From positions 1 to 22,740 of IMG/VR virus record IMGVR_UViG_3300032265_002984: DNA of 22,740 nucleotides. One strand, 5' to 3'. Under the pieces are notes generated by a model. The model searched no databases and was not told the DNA's origin. It worked only from the letters and a program-made list of their open reading frames with translations. A program made the translations under genes and the position numbers. Below are positions 10,140 to 18,249 of this stretch, piece by piece. The DNA is from a virus. Numbering within the stretch: position 1 is the first letter of the stretch; every line of letters starts with the position of its first letter.

Positions 10140-13058
10140 ATGGCCAATCCACAATTACCGATTCAAATGGGCAATAACTTGCCTGGTCTTACCGACCAAG
10201 AAGAAGATTTAGCAGAAGCAATGGATCAAGACGCTGAAATGAAAGCGTACGAAGCTGAGCTCGACCTAGATCCGCAAGAAGTTGAAGAAGAAGTTATTGA
10301 GCTTGAAGATGGTTCTGTAGTAATCAACTACAAAGAAAAAGAAAGCCCGTTAAAAAATCCAGAATTTTATTCGAACTTGGCTGAAGAGTTAGACGACGGC
10401 ATTTTACAAGAATTAGCCGTTGAGTATTTAGATTACATCGACGTTGATAAAGAAGCGCGTTCACAAAGAGACAAGCAGTATGAAGAAGGATTACGTAGGA
10501 CAGGACTTGGCAAAGATGCACCTGGTGGCGCAACGTTTGATGGCGCGTCTAAAGTTGTTCATCCAGTTATGGCAGAAGCCTGCGTAGATTTTGCTGCGTC
10601 TGCAACAAAAGAACTCTTGCCATCTGATGGCATTGTTAAATCAAACATTAAAGGTGTAGATAATCGCCTTAAAGTAGAAGTAGCTGATCGTAAAGTCGAT
10701 TTTCTTAACTGGCAATTGACAGATCAAATTCCTGAGTACCGCGATGAGATGGAGCAGTTGCTTACTCAGTTGCCGCTTGGTGGATCACAGTTTCTTAAAT
10801 GGCGTTGGGATGATGAACAATTTCGTCCAACTTGCGAATGGGTTCCAATTGATAACATCATTCTCCCATATTCCACAACCAACTTCTACACATCACAGCG
10901 TGTAGCAGAACAACAAGACATTACAGAAGACACGTACGAACGCCGCATTGATGCTGGCTTGTATCGCGACTTAGAAAGCGCGCAGTATACTTCTGACGCT
11001 CCTCTTACAGATCAAACTAAATCACAATCTGCAAACGATAAGATTGAAGGTAAATCCGAGCCATCTAAAAATATTGATGGATTGCGCCGTATTTACGAAA
11101 TCACTTGTTACATGCGTTTGGACGACGATCCCCTCACCGAAGGAAGACGCGCTCCTTACATTTTAACAATTGATGAGTCCAGCAGCAAAGTGTTGGCCTT
11201 ATATCGTAACTGGGAATCAGGCGATGAAAAACTTGAGAAGTTGGATTGGTATGTTGAATTCAAGTTCATTCCTTGGCGCGGTGCTTACGCTATTGGTTTA
11301 CCCCAGCTTATTGGTGGTCTGTCTGCTGCTCTTACAGGTTCTTTACGTGCTTTGTTGGATGCAGCTCATATTAACAACAGCCAGACAATGCTTAAGCTCA
11401 AAACTGGACGCGTTAGTGGCCAGTCTGACAGGATCGAACCAACCCAAGTAATCGAAGTAGAAGCTGGCCCTGGTGTAACTGACATTCGTCAGATTGCAAT
11501 GCCAATGCCGTTCAACCCACCGTCATCTGTTCTTTTTGACTTGCTTGGTTGGTTAACAGCTGCAGCTAAAGGTGTTGTTACTACTTCTGAAGAGAAAATC
11601 CAAGATGCTAACAGCAACATGCCAGTTGGCACAACCCAAGCTCTGATTGAGCAGGGTGCTAAAGTATTCTCATCCATTCACGCTCGCCTGCACCGCAGCC
11701 AAGCTAAGTCTCTTAAAATTATTTCCCGTCTCAACCATTGGTATTTGGAAGAGATGGACAATCAGTCTGGTTCTGAAGTTCAAGTACGCGACTTTGCATA
11801 CAACAACGACGTTCGTCCAGTTTCTGATCCTAACATTTTTTCTGAAACACAACGCTTAGCTCAAAACCAAGCGTTGTTACAGATGGCTTCTACTGCGCAG
11901 CCAGGCATGTTTGACATGCGCTCAATTTACAAACGTATTCTTAAACAATTAAAAGTTCCAGATGCAGAAGAGATTTTACCAAACCCAATGGGTGCAAACG
12001 AATCCAATCCTGCGTTAGAAAACGTTTCAATGACTATGGGCAAACCAGCAGCGGCTTACCCAGATCAAGATCACATTGCGCATATTCAGATTCATTTGGA
12101 ATATGCAAACAATCCAGCGTATGGCGGCAACCCAGTAATCGGGCCAACATTTGCGCCACAAGCATTACAACACATTAAACAGCATTTAACACTGCATTAC
12201 TTGCAACAAATGCGTGGCATGGTTTCTGGTGCGTCTGGCGGCAAAGATGTTCTTGAGTTACATCAAGAAAAGCCATTAGACAAAAAAGCACAACAAGCAT
12301 TGGCATTAGCTTCTCAAGTTGTCAACAAAGATTCACAGCAAGAATTAGGACAATACGTACAGCAAATTCAAGCATTGGCTCAGAAAGTTCAGCAAGCTCA
12401 ACAACAGCAGTCTCAAAATGCTGCAATGAATGATCCTACTGCCGCCGCAATTGTTAAAACACAAATGGCCGAAACAGAACGTAAAACTGCAGAGTCCCAA
12501 GCTAGAATGCAAGCAGAACTTCAATCTTCACAACAAGACTACCAGATTAAAGTGGCTGAGTTGCAAGCTAAAGTTCAAGAGTTGCAAGCTAAATATTCTA
12601 CACAAACCAACATTGATAACCAGCGCAATGCAACAGATATTGCTATGGCAAACATCAATAATGCGGCTAAAGAGCGTGTTGCTCAAATTAATGCCGGCGT
12701 TCAAATGGATCAGCAACAGCAACAATTGGAACATGAACAAACCATTTCCGCAATGGATGCTATTCAAGCAGCTGACGCGGACATTCGCCAACATGGTTTA
12801 GCAGTTCAACAACAAGCCTTCCAAGCACAAGCTGATCAAGTGGCACAGCAAGTAGCACAACAAAAAGAAGCGGCATTGGCTCAACAGCAGCATGAGCAAC
12901 AAGTTCAACAACAAGGCATGCAAGCCCAAAACCAAGCCATGCAGTCTGGCTTAGATCACGGTCAAGCGTTGCAACAAAACGATCAACAACATCAACAAGC
13001 ATTAGAACAACAAGCAGCAGCACCACAACCAACAACACCCCCAACAGGAGCGCTATAA
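10140..13058 (+). CDS. Portal protein with long Gln-rich coiled tail, 972 aa
   Basis: Forms the dodecameric ring at one capsid vertex through which terminase packages DNA. Identification rests on position directly after terL and on segments such as SKVVHPVMAEACVDFAASAT and KELLPSDGIVK, typical of large P22-like portals. The core spans about residues 60-680. From about 690 to the end the protein is long helices very rich in Gln and Ala (QQAQQQQSQNAAM, KVAELQAKVQELQAKYS, many QQ runs), ending PQPTTPPTGAL. P22-type portals carry a C-terminal helical barrel, and this could be an enlarged equivalent (inference). ATG 10140 is chosen over a GTG at 10113 that sits in a hairpin; neither has a good ribosome site. 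The stop overlaps the next gene's start (TAATG). Confidence 0.85.
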   Translation: MANPQLPIQMGNNLPGLTDQEEDLAEAMDQDAEMKAYEAELDLDPQEVEEEVIELEDGSVVINYKEKESPLKNPEFYSNLAEELDDGILQELAVEYLDYIDVDKEARSQRDKQYEEGLRRTGLGKDAPGGATFDGASKVVHPVMAEACVDFAASATKELLPSDGIVKSNIKGVDNRLKVEVADRKVDFLNWQLTDQIPEYRDEMEQLLTQLPLGGSQFLKWRWDDEQFRPTCEWVPIDNIILPYSTTNFYTSQRVAEQQDITEDTYERRIDAGLYRDLESAQYTSDAPLTDQTKSQSANDKIEGKSEPSKNIDGLRRIYEITCYMRLDDDPLTEGRRAPYILTIDESSSKVLALYRNWESGDEKLEKLDWYVEFKFIPWRGAYAIGLPQLIGGLSAALTGSLRALLDAAHINNSQTMLKLKTGRVSGQSDRIEPTQVIEVEAGPGVTDIRQIAMPMPFNPPSSVLFDLLGWLTAAAKGVVTTSEEKIQDANSNMPVGTTQALIEQGAKVFSSIHARLHRSQAKSLKIISRLNHWYLEEMDNQSGSEVQVRDFAYNNDVRPVSDPNIFSETQRLAQNQALLQMASTAQPGMFDMRSIYKRILKQLKVPDAEEILPNPMGANESNPALENVSMTMGKPAAAYPDQDHIAHIQIHLEYANNPAYGGNPVIGPTFAPQALQHIKQHLTLHYLQQMRGMVSGASGGKDVLELHQEKPLDKKAQQALALASQVVNKDSQQELGQYVQQIQALAQKVQQAQQQQSQNAAMNDPTAAAIVKTQMAETERKTAESQARMQAELQSSQQDYQIKVAELQAKVQELQAKYSTQTNIDNQRNATDIAMANINNAAKERVAQINAGVQMDQQQQQLEHEQTISAMDAIQAADADIRQHGLAVQQQAFQAQADQVAQQVAQQKEAALAQQQHEQQVQQQGMQAQNQAMQSGLDHGQALQQNDQQHQQALEQQAAAPQPTTPPTGAL

Positions 13059-13279
13059 TGGCAAACGACAACAATCAAAAAGGCTTTCGCCAAGTTTATC
13101 AAGAAACTGGTAAATTATCATCTGGCGGCGGCCCTAAGCAAGACATCGATTCGGGTCCTGCAGGTTCACATCGCAATAACAACTGGAAAATTGGCGCAGC
13201 GCAATCAAAAATGCGTAATGCTGGCAAAATTGGTCCAGGTAAAAACCTTAAAGACATCGACGGCGGCAATTTCTATTAA
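13058..13279 (+). CDS. Small Gly/Asn-rich protein, 73 aa
   Basis: Hydrophilic, low-complexity protein (MANDNNQKGFRQVYQETGKL, KIGPGKNLKDIDGGNFY) with few hydrophobic residues, probably unstructured. It is coupled to the portal by a one-base overlap and so probably acts in head assembly or is packaged with the portal. A GGAG site in the portal end precedes the ATG. Function unknown. Confidence 0.7.
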   Translation: MANDNNQKGFRQVYQETGKLSSGGGPKQDIDSGPAGSHRNNNWKIGAAQSKMRNAGKIGPGKNLKDIDGGNFY

Positions 13280-13283
13280 TATT

Positions 13284-13322
13284 TAGGGCGGATTTGTCCG
13301 CTTCAACGTATTAGTAAAAATA
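13284..13322 (+). promoter_or_regulatory. Bipartite late-promoter-like element B
   Basis: TAGGGCG (13284-13290), 16 bases, then CGTATTAGTAAAAATATG (13307-13324). The ATG of the next gene overlaps the element. GCGGA-TTTG-TCCGC (13288-13301) can form a small hairpin within it. Confidence 0.65.
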
Positions 13323-13516
13323 TGAAGGACTTTATCAGCGAAATTATCAGCCGCGTACGCAGCGAGATACAGAACCAAGCGGACACCATCACCGCGGGTT
13401 CAAACATCAATTCATTTGATGATTATAGGCAATACGTAGGTAAAATCGAGGGACTAAAATTATCTCTTGCAATTATTGACGAAATTTTGACGGAAAACAG
13501 TGAAGAAGACCTGTAA
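13322..13516 (+). CDS. Small helical phage protein, 64 aa
   Basis: Predicted two-helix protein (MKDFISEIISRVRSEIQNQA, then FDDYRQYVGKIEGLKLSLAI, acidic end). Short proteins with an 'xxYRxxxGxIxGL' pattern occur next to portal and scaffold genes of many phages with no known role. There is no ribosome site: the ATG lies 8 bases after CGTATTAG, so if that is the -10 element the mRNA would be nearly leaderless. Confidence 0.72.
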   Translation: MKDFISEIISRVRSEIQNQADTITAGSNINSFDDYRQYVGKIEGLKLSLAIIDEILTENSEEDL

Positions 13517-13537
13517 AGGTTAAGAAAGGATTGCCGC

Positions 13538-13978
13538 ATGGCAATTGATTTTAAGCAACAAGACGAACCAGATTTACGATCAGAGCAAGAATGCTTTCCA
13601 GACGTAGATCCCGGTGTAGAAATTCTGGGAGATCGAGTATTGGTGCAACTGCGCCGAGAAAAGGTAACCAGTAAAGGCGGAATCATCCTTGTGGATGAAA
13701 CCAGACAGACCTTACGTTTTAACGAAACAGTAGCAAAAGTAATTGGTATTGGCCCCCTGGCGTATAAAAGCCCAGATGACCTAACACCTTGGCCAGAAGG
13801 CCCTTGGTGCAATACTGGTGACTTAGTTCGTACAATTAAGTACGGCGGCGACCGTTTTGTTGTGCAACCTGACGATGAAGGCGCACCTGTAGTGTTTATT
13901 ACACTCCAAGCGCGTGAAGTGATCTCTAAGATCAAATCATTTGAAGCAGCGCAAAAAATGAAAGCGTTTGTAGATTAA
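13538..13978 (+). CDS. GroES-like co-chaperonin, 146 aa
   Basis: Predicted 10-kDa chaperonin that caps host GroEL, as T4 gp31 does to fold its capsid protein. Seen: GDRVLVQLRREKVTSKGGII at 31-50, where VTSKGGIIL fits the GroEL-binding mobile loop; then ETVAKVIGIGP (63-73), TGDLVRTIKYGGDRFVV (93-109) and a final VFITLQAREVISKI. These match the GroES beta-barrel order, with about 30 extra residues at the N-terminus and an insertion around 74-92. AAGGA lies upstream. Location between portal and scaffold suggests it assists head-protein folding. Confidence 0.85.
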   Translation: MAIDFKQQDEPDLRSEQECFPDVDPGVEILGDRVLVQLRREKVTSKGGIILVDETRQTLRFNETVAKVIGIGPLAYKSPDDLTPWPEGPWCNTGDLVRTIKYGGDRFVVQPDDEGAPVVFITLQAREVISKIKSFEAAQKMKAFVD

Positions 13979-13998
13979 CTTTTGTAGAAAAGACGAAA

Positions 13999-14979
13999 AT
14001 GGCAGACAATGAAAAGAAAGATGTTCCTATCAAGGAACAAGCAGATGGCTCAGTTTTAGCCAAAGTAGAAATGCCGGATGAAGTAGAAGATCCAGGCGAA
14101 GTTGTTGCAGTCGAAGCGCCTGATGACCGAACTGATGAAGAACGGGAAGAAGATGAAGCTGAAGACGAAGACAACTTTGATGAGTCAGAAGATGAACGCG
14201 AAAGGATTCGTGAAGCTAGGCGTGAAGAGCGCAGGCTAAAAAAAGATCTTAAAAAACAGCGTGATTTCTCAGCTCAAAACAAAATTAAAATGCTTGAGCG
14301 TAATAACGAAGAGTTAGCTAAGCGTTTGGCCGCAGTAGAAAATACTGCAGTATCTTACCAGTTTGCACAGATTGACAAGTCTATTGAAGACGAAGCAACC
14401 CGTGTTGAATATGCTAAGATGAAAATGGTCCAAGCAGCTCAGAACAACGACGCAGCCGCTCAAATGGATTATTTGGAGCAGTTGACAGACGCTAAACAAC
14501 GTCTCAACCAAGCTCAGCATTACAAGAAACAACAGCTTGAGCAAGCTAAGACTCCAGCACAAAACGTGCCTAATGAGTCTACCACTAGAGTTCAAAGACA
14601 AGCTGAAAGTTGGCTTAAAAAGAACGCTTGGTATGATCCACAAGCTCGAGACACAGATAGTAGAATTGCCAAAGTAATTGACCAAGAACTCGCAGCCGAT
14701 GGTTGGGATCCAGCAGATTCTGAATATTGGGAAGAGTTAGACAGTCGTTTATCGTCTCGTTTACCACACAGATATACTTCCAAAGGAGGCTCTGTGAAAC
14801 GAGCAAATCCATCATCATCTAGCAGAGTTTCAAATGCTGGTGCGTCAAAACCCGGAACCATCACGCTTTCACGTGATCGTGTTAATGCAATTAAAGATGC
14901 AGGCGCTTGGGATGATGTAGAAAAACGAAATAAAATGATCCGCGCATATGCGTCGTACGATCGTGAAAATAAAGGTTAA
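13999..14979 (+). CDS. Probable scaffold protein, 326 aa
   Basis: Very acidic N-terminus (residues 24-66, mainly Asp/Glu), then a long coiled coil (about 62-118: ERERIREARREERRLKKDLK and onward), further helices to about 190, and a basic, Ser-rich C-terminal third with SKGGSVKRANPSSSS and TLSRDRVNAIKDAGAWDD. An acidic coiled-coil protein shortly upstream of the major capsid gene is the standard profile of an internal scaffold that directs procapsid assembly and then leaves. No protease motif was seen. Sequence recognition is weak; the assignment depends on profile and position. Confidence 0.72.
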   Translation: MADNEKKDVPIKEQADGSVLAKVEMPDEVEDPGEVVAVEAPDDRTDEEREEDEAEDEDNFDESEDERERIREARREERRLKKDLKKQRDFSAQNKIKMLERNNEELAKRLAAVENTAVSYQFAQIDKSIEDEATRVEYAKMKMVQAAQNNDAAAQMDYLEQLTDAKQRLNQAQHYKKQQLEQAKTPAQNVPNESTTRVQRQAESWLKKNAWYDPQARDTDSRIAKVIDQELAADGWDPADSEYWEELDSRLSSRLPHRYTSKGGSVKRANPSSSSRVSNAGASKPGTITLSRDRVNAIKDAGAWDDVEKRNKMIRAYASYDRENKG

Positions 14980-14984
14980 TTAAA

Positions 14985-15539
14985 ATGGCAAATACAAGAA
15001 TTAAACGCGATTTAGAAGACAGATTGTCAGATCGTGTACAAGAAACTAAAGAACGGATCGCAGCAGAAGATCCTAACAATAAAACCAAGCGCGAACGTGC
15101 AGAAGCGTTCAGAGATAAATGGCAAAATAGCGCATTGCCTGATTTGCCGGGTGGTATCATACCTGGCTTTCACTTGTGTTGGTTATCCACCACAAACAAT
15201 TATGACAGTATCGACAAACGCGTAGCGTTGGGTTATGAACCAGTTAAAGCCTCGGAATTAGGTAAAGGCTTTGAAGGACTAGGTAAAATGAGCTCGGGCA
15301 AGTTTGAGGGCTGTGTTAGCTGTAACGAGATGGTTCTCTTTAAGTTACCAGAAGAAATCTATCAAGAAGTGATGCGCATGATGCACCTAGAGGATCCGCT
15401 AGATCATCAACGCAACATTACCGCCGCTGTGCGTAATACTGCACAAGAAGGTAAGGGCGGACGCTCAGTTCTTGAAGGTGGAGTTTTGGAAATGGAAAAA
15501 GAGGCCGCAAAGGCGAATAGTAATATCCGCTTCGATTAA
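14985..15539 (+). CDS. Conserved structural-module protein, 184 aa
   Basis: Basic helical N-terminus (NTRIKRDLEDRLSDRVQETK), then IIPGFHLCWLSTTNNYDSID and LGYEPVKASEL, a Cys pair in GCVSCNE (108-114 region), and a C-terminal helical segment. I recognise the 'PGFHLCWLSTTN ... LGYEPVK' core from head modules of other phages; it is uncharacterised and could be a head-completion or inner-head protein. It begins 5 bases after the scaffold gene, so the two are likely co-translated. Confidence 0.68.
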   Translation: MANTRIKRDLEDRLSDRVQETKERIAAEDPNNKTKRERAEAFRDKWQNSALPDLPGGIIPGFHLCWLSTTNNYDSIDKRVALGYEPVKASELGKGFEGLGKMSSGKFEGCVSCNEMVLFKLPEEIYQEVMRMMHLEDPLDHQRNITAAVRNTAQEGKGGRSVLEGGVLEMEKEAAKANSNIRFD

Positions 15540-15570
15540 CATTCTTCAAAAAACAAAGGATTAATAATAC

Positions 15571-16233
15571 ATGTCTACGACATATCTTCCCTTTGGTATG
15601 AAGCCTGCCTACCACCCAAGTGGTCTGGATCGTGCAACTCAGTTTGTCGGTACAAACAGCTTCCAAGCTGCTACTGATAATACTTACAATGCACCTTACG
15701 GTCTCACAACTGGTCAGTCTTTTTACCAATATCAACCAGTAGCAATCAACTCATCGGGTCAATTGATCCCTGCTCCTACATTAGCCGCAACTGGCCGTAT
15801 GTACGGTGTATTTGATGGTGTTGAGTTTACCGACTCACAAGGTCGTCGTTCAGTAGCTAAATGGGCTTCTAAAACCACTCTTGATGCTTCTACACAAATC
15901 ATTTTCTGGCTCTTTACAGATCCTGAGTTGGTTTACGAAGCTCAGTGCAATGGTTCAGTTGCAACTTCAGCAATGGGTCGCGATTATGACTTTGACGCAA
16001 CAAACAACGCAACAGTAGGTCAGTCTATCGGCAACGGTGGCGCTGGCTTCTCCCAAACAGCTTTGGCCGCATCACCAGTTTCTGCTGGCGCACAAGGTCA
16101 AGTTAAAGTTGTTGGTTTGGGTCGCGAAGTAGCATTCCCAACAGGCCAAACAAACGCCTGGGCAGATACCTACACAATCGTCCAAGTAAAAATCGCCAAT
16201 AGCCAAACAGTCGCTCCTGCGATCTCGGTTTAA
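15571..16233 (+). CDS. Putative virion protein beside major capsid gene, 220 aa
   Basis: Begins TTYLPFGMKPAYHPSGLDRA and is beta-rich with many Gly, Ala, Thr and Ser. It includes YGVFDGVEFTDSQGRRSVAK and VKVVGLGREVAF. Proteins starting 'xxGxxPxYHPSG' are commonly found just before the major capsid gene in aquatic phages and are probably capsid-associated or decoration proteins. AAGGA lies upstream. Role inferred from context. Confidence 0.7.
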   Translation: MSTTYLPFGMKPAYHPSGLDRATQFVGTNSFQAATDNTYNAPYGLTTGQSFYQYQPVAINSSGQLIPAPTLAATGRMYGVFDGVEFTDSQGRRSVAKWASKTTLDASTQIIFWLFTDPELVYEAQCNGSVATSAMGRDYDFDATNNATVGQSIGNGGAGFSQTALAASPVSAGAQGQVKVVGLGREVAFPTGQTNAWADTYTIVQVKIANSQTVAPAISV

Positions 16234-16260
16234 TTAACAACGAAAGAAAGGTAATAAGCA

Positions 16261-17178
16261 ATGGCAACTCCAATGCGTAGTACGGACTTTCGTGCGGTAG
16301 TCGAACCGATTATCAACGAAGTCTTTGACGGTGTTTACGAACAACGTGCTGACGAGTGGAAAGGGTTTGTTGAACAGATCCAAGGTATTCCACGTAACTA
16401 TCACGAAGAAGTAATGCTCTTCGGTATGAATGCTGCACCTGCCATGCCTGACGGTACTCCCGTTAGCTATGACCAAGGTGGTACATTGTACATCACCCGT
16501 TTCATCTACCAAATCTATGGCTTGGCTTATGCCTTGACCAAAGTTTTGATGGAAGACGGCGATCACATCCGTATCGGTAGCACCTTCGCTAAACATTTAG
16601 CTCAGTCTATGATTGAGACTAAGGAAACTTTGTGTGCTAACCTGTTGAACTTTGCGTTTACAGCCGGCTACACAGGTGGCGATGGCGTAACTTTGATTAA
16701 TACAGCCCACCCAATTGCTAATGGTCAAACATTTAGCAATAAGCTGTCTACAGCTGCTTCTTTGAGCCAAACTTCTGTTGAACAGATTTTGATTCAAATC
16801 CGTGGCGCTATTGACAACAATGGTAAGCGTATTCGTCTAAAAGCTGAGCAGTTAGTTGTTCCTCCAGCACTCGAGTTCCAATCAGAAGTAATTCTGAAAT
16901 CGGTTCTCCGTTCTGGTACAGCTGACAATGATTTGAACCCTATCAAATCAACAGGTATGTTGCCAAAAGGCACACACGTGGTAACACGTTTGTCCTCAAG
17001 CAAAGCCTGGTTTGTTCAGACTGATGCAGAAAATGGTCTCATGCTCGTAATGCGTCGTCCTATGGAAAAATCCATGGAAGGTGATTTCGAAACTGATTCT
17101 ATGCGTTATAAGGCTACTGAGCGTTATGCTACAGGTTGGCACGATGCGCGTAACCTTTTCGGTACTCAAGGCGTTTAA
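16261..17178 (+). CDS. Major capsid protein (HK97-fold), 305 aa
   Basis: Shell-forming protein. Seen: an N-terminal helix (TDFRAVVEPIINEVFDGVYE), a central ETKETLCANLLNFAFTAGYT helix followed by a long loop, KAEQLVVPPALEFQSEVILK which resembles the P-domain segment of Mu-type/HK97-fold capsids, and a C-terminal ERYATGWHDARNLFGTQGV end. The length of about 300 residues is normal and there is no attached scaffold or protease domain. GAAAGG lies before the ATG. A strong terminator follows directly, consistent with a highly expressed last gene of the transcript. Confidence 0.85.
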   Translation: MATPMRSTDFRAVVEPIINEVFDGVYEQRADEWKGFVEQIQGIPRNYHEEVMLFGMNAAPAMPDGTPVSYDQGGTLYITRFIYQIYGLAYALTKVLMEDGDHIRIGSTFAKHLAQSMIETKETLCANLLNFAFTAGYTGGDGVTLINTAHPIANGQTFSNKLSTAASLSQTSVEQILIQIRGAIDNNGKRIRLKAEQLVVPPALEFQSEVILKSVLRSGTADNDLNPIKSTGMLPKGTHVVTRLSSSKAWFVQTDAENGLMLVMRRPMEKSMEGDFETDSMRYKATERYATGWHDARNLFGTQGV

Positions 17179-17206
17179 TCAAAAACTACCAAAAGTAGTG
17201 TATTTG

Positions 17207-17236
17207 AACCCCAGGTATAAAACCCTGGGGTTTTTT
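17207..17236 (+). terminator. Rho-independent terminator after capsid gene
   Basis: Perfect 9-base-pair stem AACCCCAGG / CCTGGGGTT with an 8-base loop, followed by a T-run (17231-17236). It separates the capsid transcript from the next promoter-like element, which begins 7 bases later. Confidence 0.88.
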
Positions 17237-17242
17237 ACTTTT

Positions 17243-17285
17243 TAGGGCGCATTTTACCTAGTTTGCGTATTAGTTAAAATAAGGA
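17243..17285 (+). promoter_or_regulatory. Bipartite late-promoter-like element C
   Basis: TAGGGCG (17243-17249), 16 bases, then CGTATTAGTTAAAATAAGGA (17266-17285), identical in its downstream 20 bases to element A. Its place just after a terminator is where a promoter is needed. Confidence 0.72.
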
Positions 17286-17287
17286 AG

Positions 17288-17346
17288 ATAATCCCACTCT
17301 GACCGCCGACGCTTCCCGGTGAGACGACTTAGAGACAGTTTGGGAT
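17288..17346 (+). promoter_or_regulatory. Folded 5' leader of post-capsid operon
   Basis: The 85-base leader between element C and the next ATG is G+C-rich. ATCCCA (17290) can pair with TGGGAT (17340) and CTCT with AGAG inside, enclosing a shorter CCG/CGG stem. It may stabilise the mRNA or control translation. Pairing was found by eye only. Confidence 0.4.
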
Positions 17347-17370
17347 ACCCACTAAGATAAGGAATTAAAC

Positions 17371-17898
17371 ATGTCATCAACATTTACCTCGCCGATTCGT
17401 ATTTTTGTACGTAACAACCCATCAAACGACGGTACAATCGCCCCAGACAACACTGGTGCTTCTTCAGCAACTCAGCAAGTTACTTTTTCTGGCGTTAACG
17501 CAGCCGGTGTAATTTCTACTTTTCAAGTTGGATCCCCAACAACTGCAGACAACATTGTAATCCCAGCTGGTTCTTTAATTAGCAACGTACGTTTGTTTGA
17601 AACAACTGCCCCTTCAGCATTTACTGGTTTAGTAATTACTGTTGCCATTGCTGGTACAACTGTTGGTACAATTACACCAACTACAACTGGCGGCGTTATT
17701 TCTATTGCCTTTACAGCTACTGCTACTGCAGCTGCTTTGTTGGCTAACGTTGGCACAAGTGATGTTCCTGTAACATTTACTGTTGGTGCAACTTCTGGTG
17801 TAACTGGCACATTGGCTGGAACATTTGATGTGTCTTATGTCCCACGTAATGCTGATGGCTCTATTGCTCCTTACGGTTCTGGCTACACAAATAGCTAA
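17371..17898 (+). CDS. Putative beta-rich virion protein, 175 aa
   Basis: After MSSTFTSPIRIFVRNNPSND the protein is dominated by Thr, Ala, Gly and Val in alternating beta-strand patterns (GLVITVAIAGTTVGTITPTT, VPVTFTVGATSGVTGTLAGT). There are no cysteines. Such proteins following a capsid gene are often decoration or neck proteins, but I recognise no family. AAGGAAT lies upstream, and the gene is first after element C. Confidence 0.65.
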   Translation: MSSTFTSPIRIFVRNNPSNDGTIAPDNTGASSATQQVTFSGVNAAGVISTFQVGSPTTADNIVIPAGSLISNVRLFETTAPSAFTGLVITVAIAGTTVGTITPTTTGGVISIAFTATATAAALLANVGTSDVPVTFTVGATSGVTGTLAGTFDVSYVPRNADGSIAPYGSGYTNS

Positions 17899-17905
17899 TT
17901 TAGAC

Positions 17906-17921
17906 GGCGGGGCAACCCGCC
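17906..17921 (+). promoter_or_regulatory. GNRA-tetraloop hairpin between structural genes
   Basis: GGCGGG-GCAA-CCCGCC, a perfect 6-pair stem with a GCAA loop. It lacks a strong T-run, so it is more likely an mRNA-stability or processing hairpin, or weak terminator, than a full stop. Confidence 0.55.
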
Positions 17922-17943
17922 TCTTTAACCTTTAGGAGAAATC

Positions 17944-18249
17944 ATGCGTGAAGTAATAGTAACAGTACCAACCGCTGGGACAACAACAGATCCTGTTGTG
18001 CTTGACCAGTACCTCACTCCATTTCAAGTTAGCTATGTAAATTCTGGCTCAGGCACGGTTCAAGTTTCACAAACTGACCCCTACCCTGTAGTAAATAGTG
18101 TTTTTACATCACCAACTTTTACTTGGATTACAGCACCAACATCTGCACCAAACACTGCAACGTTTTTAGCACAACCTTTCCGTGCTATTCGTTTGTCTGG
18201 TGCAACCGCAGGTGACACACTTACTGTAGTTCAAGCCGGAGTTAAGTAA
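17944..18249 (+). CDS. Small beta-rich structural protein, 101 aa
   Basis: Starts MREVIVTVPTAGTTTDPVVL and continues with Thr/Pro/Val-rich strands (PFQVSYVNSGSGTVQVSQTD, AIRLSGATAGDTLTVVQAGV). It looks like a single beta-sandwich domain, as in phage decoration or head-tail proteins. TTTAGGAG precedes the ATG and the stop overlaps the next ATG (TAATG). Function inferred only from context. Confidence 0.68.
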   Translation: MREVIVTVPTAGTTTDPVVLDQYLTPFQVSYVNSGSGTVQVSQTDPYPVVNSVFTSPTFTWITAPTSAPNTATFLAQPFRAIRLSGATAGDTLTVVQAGVK

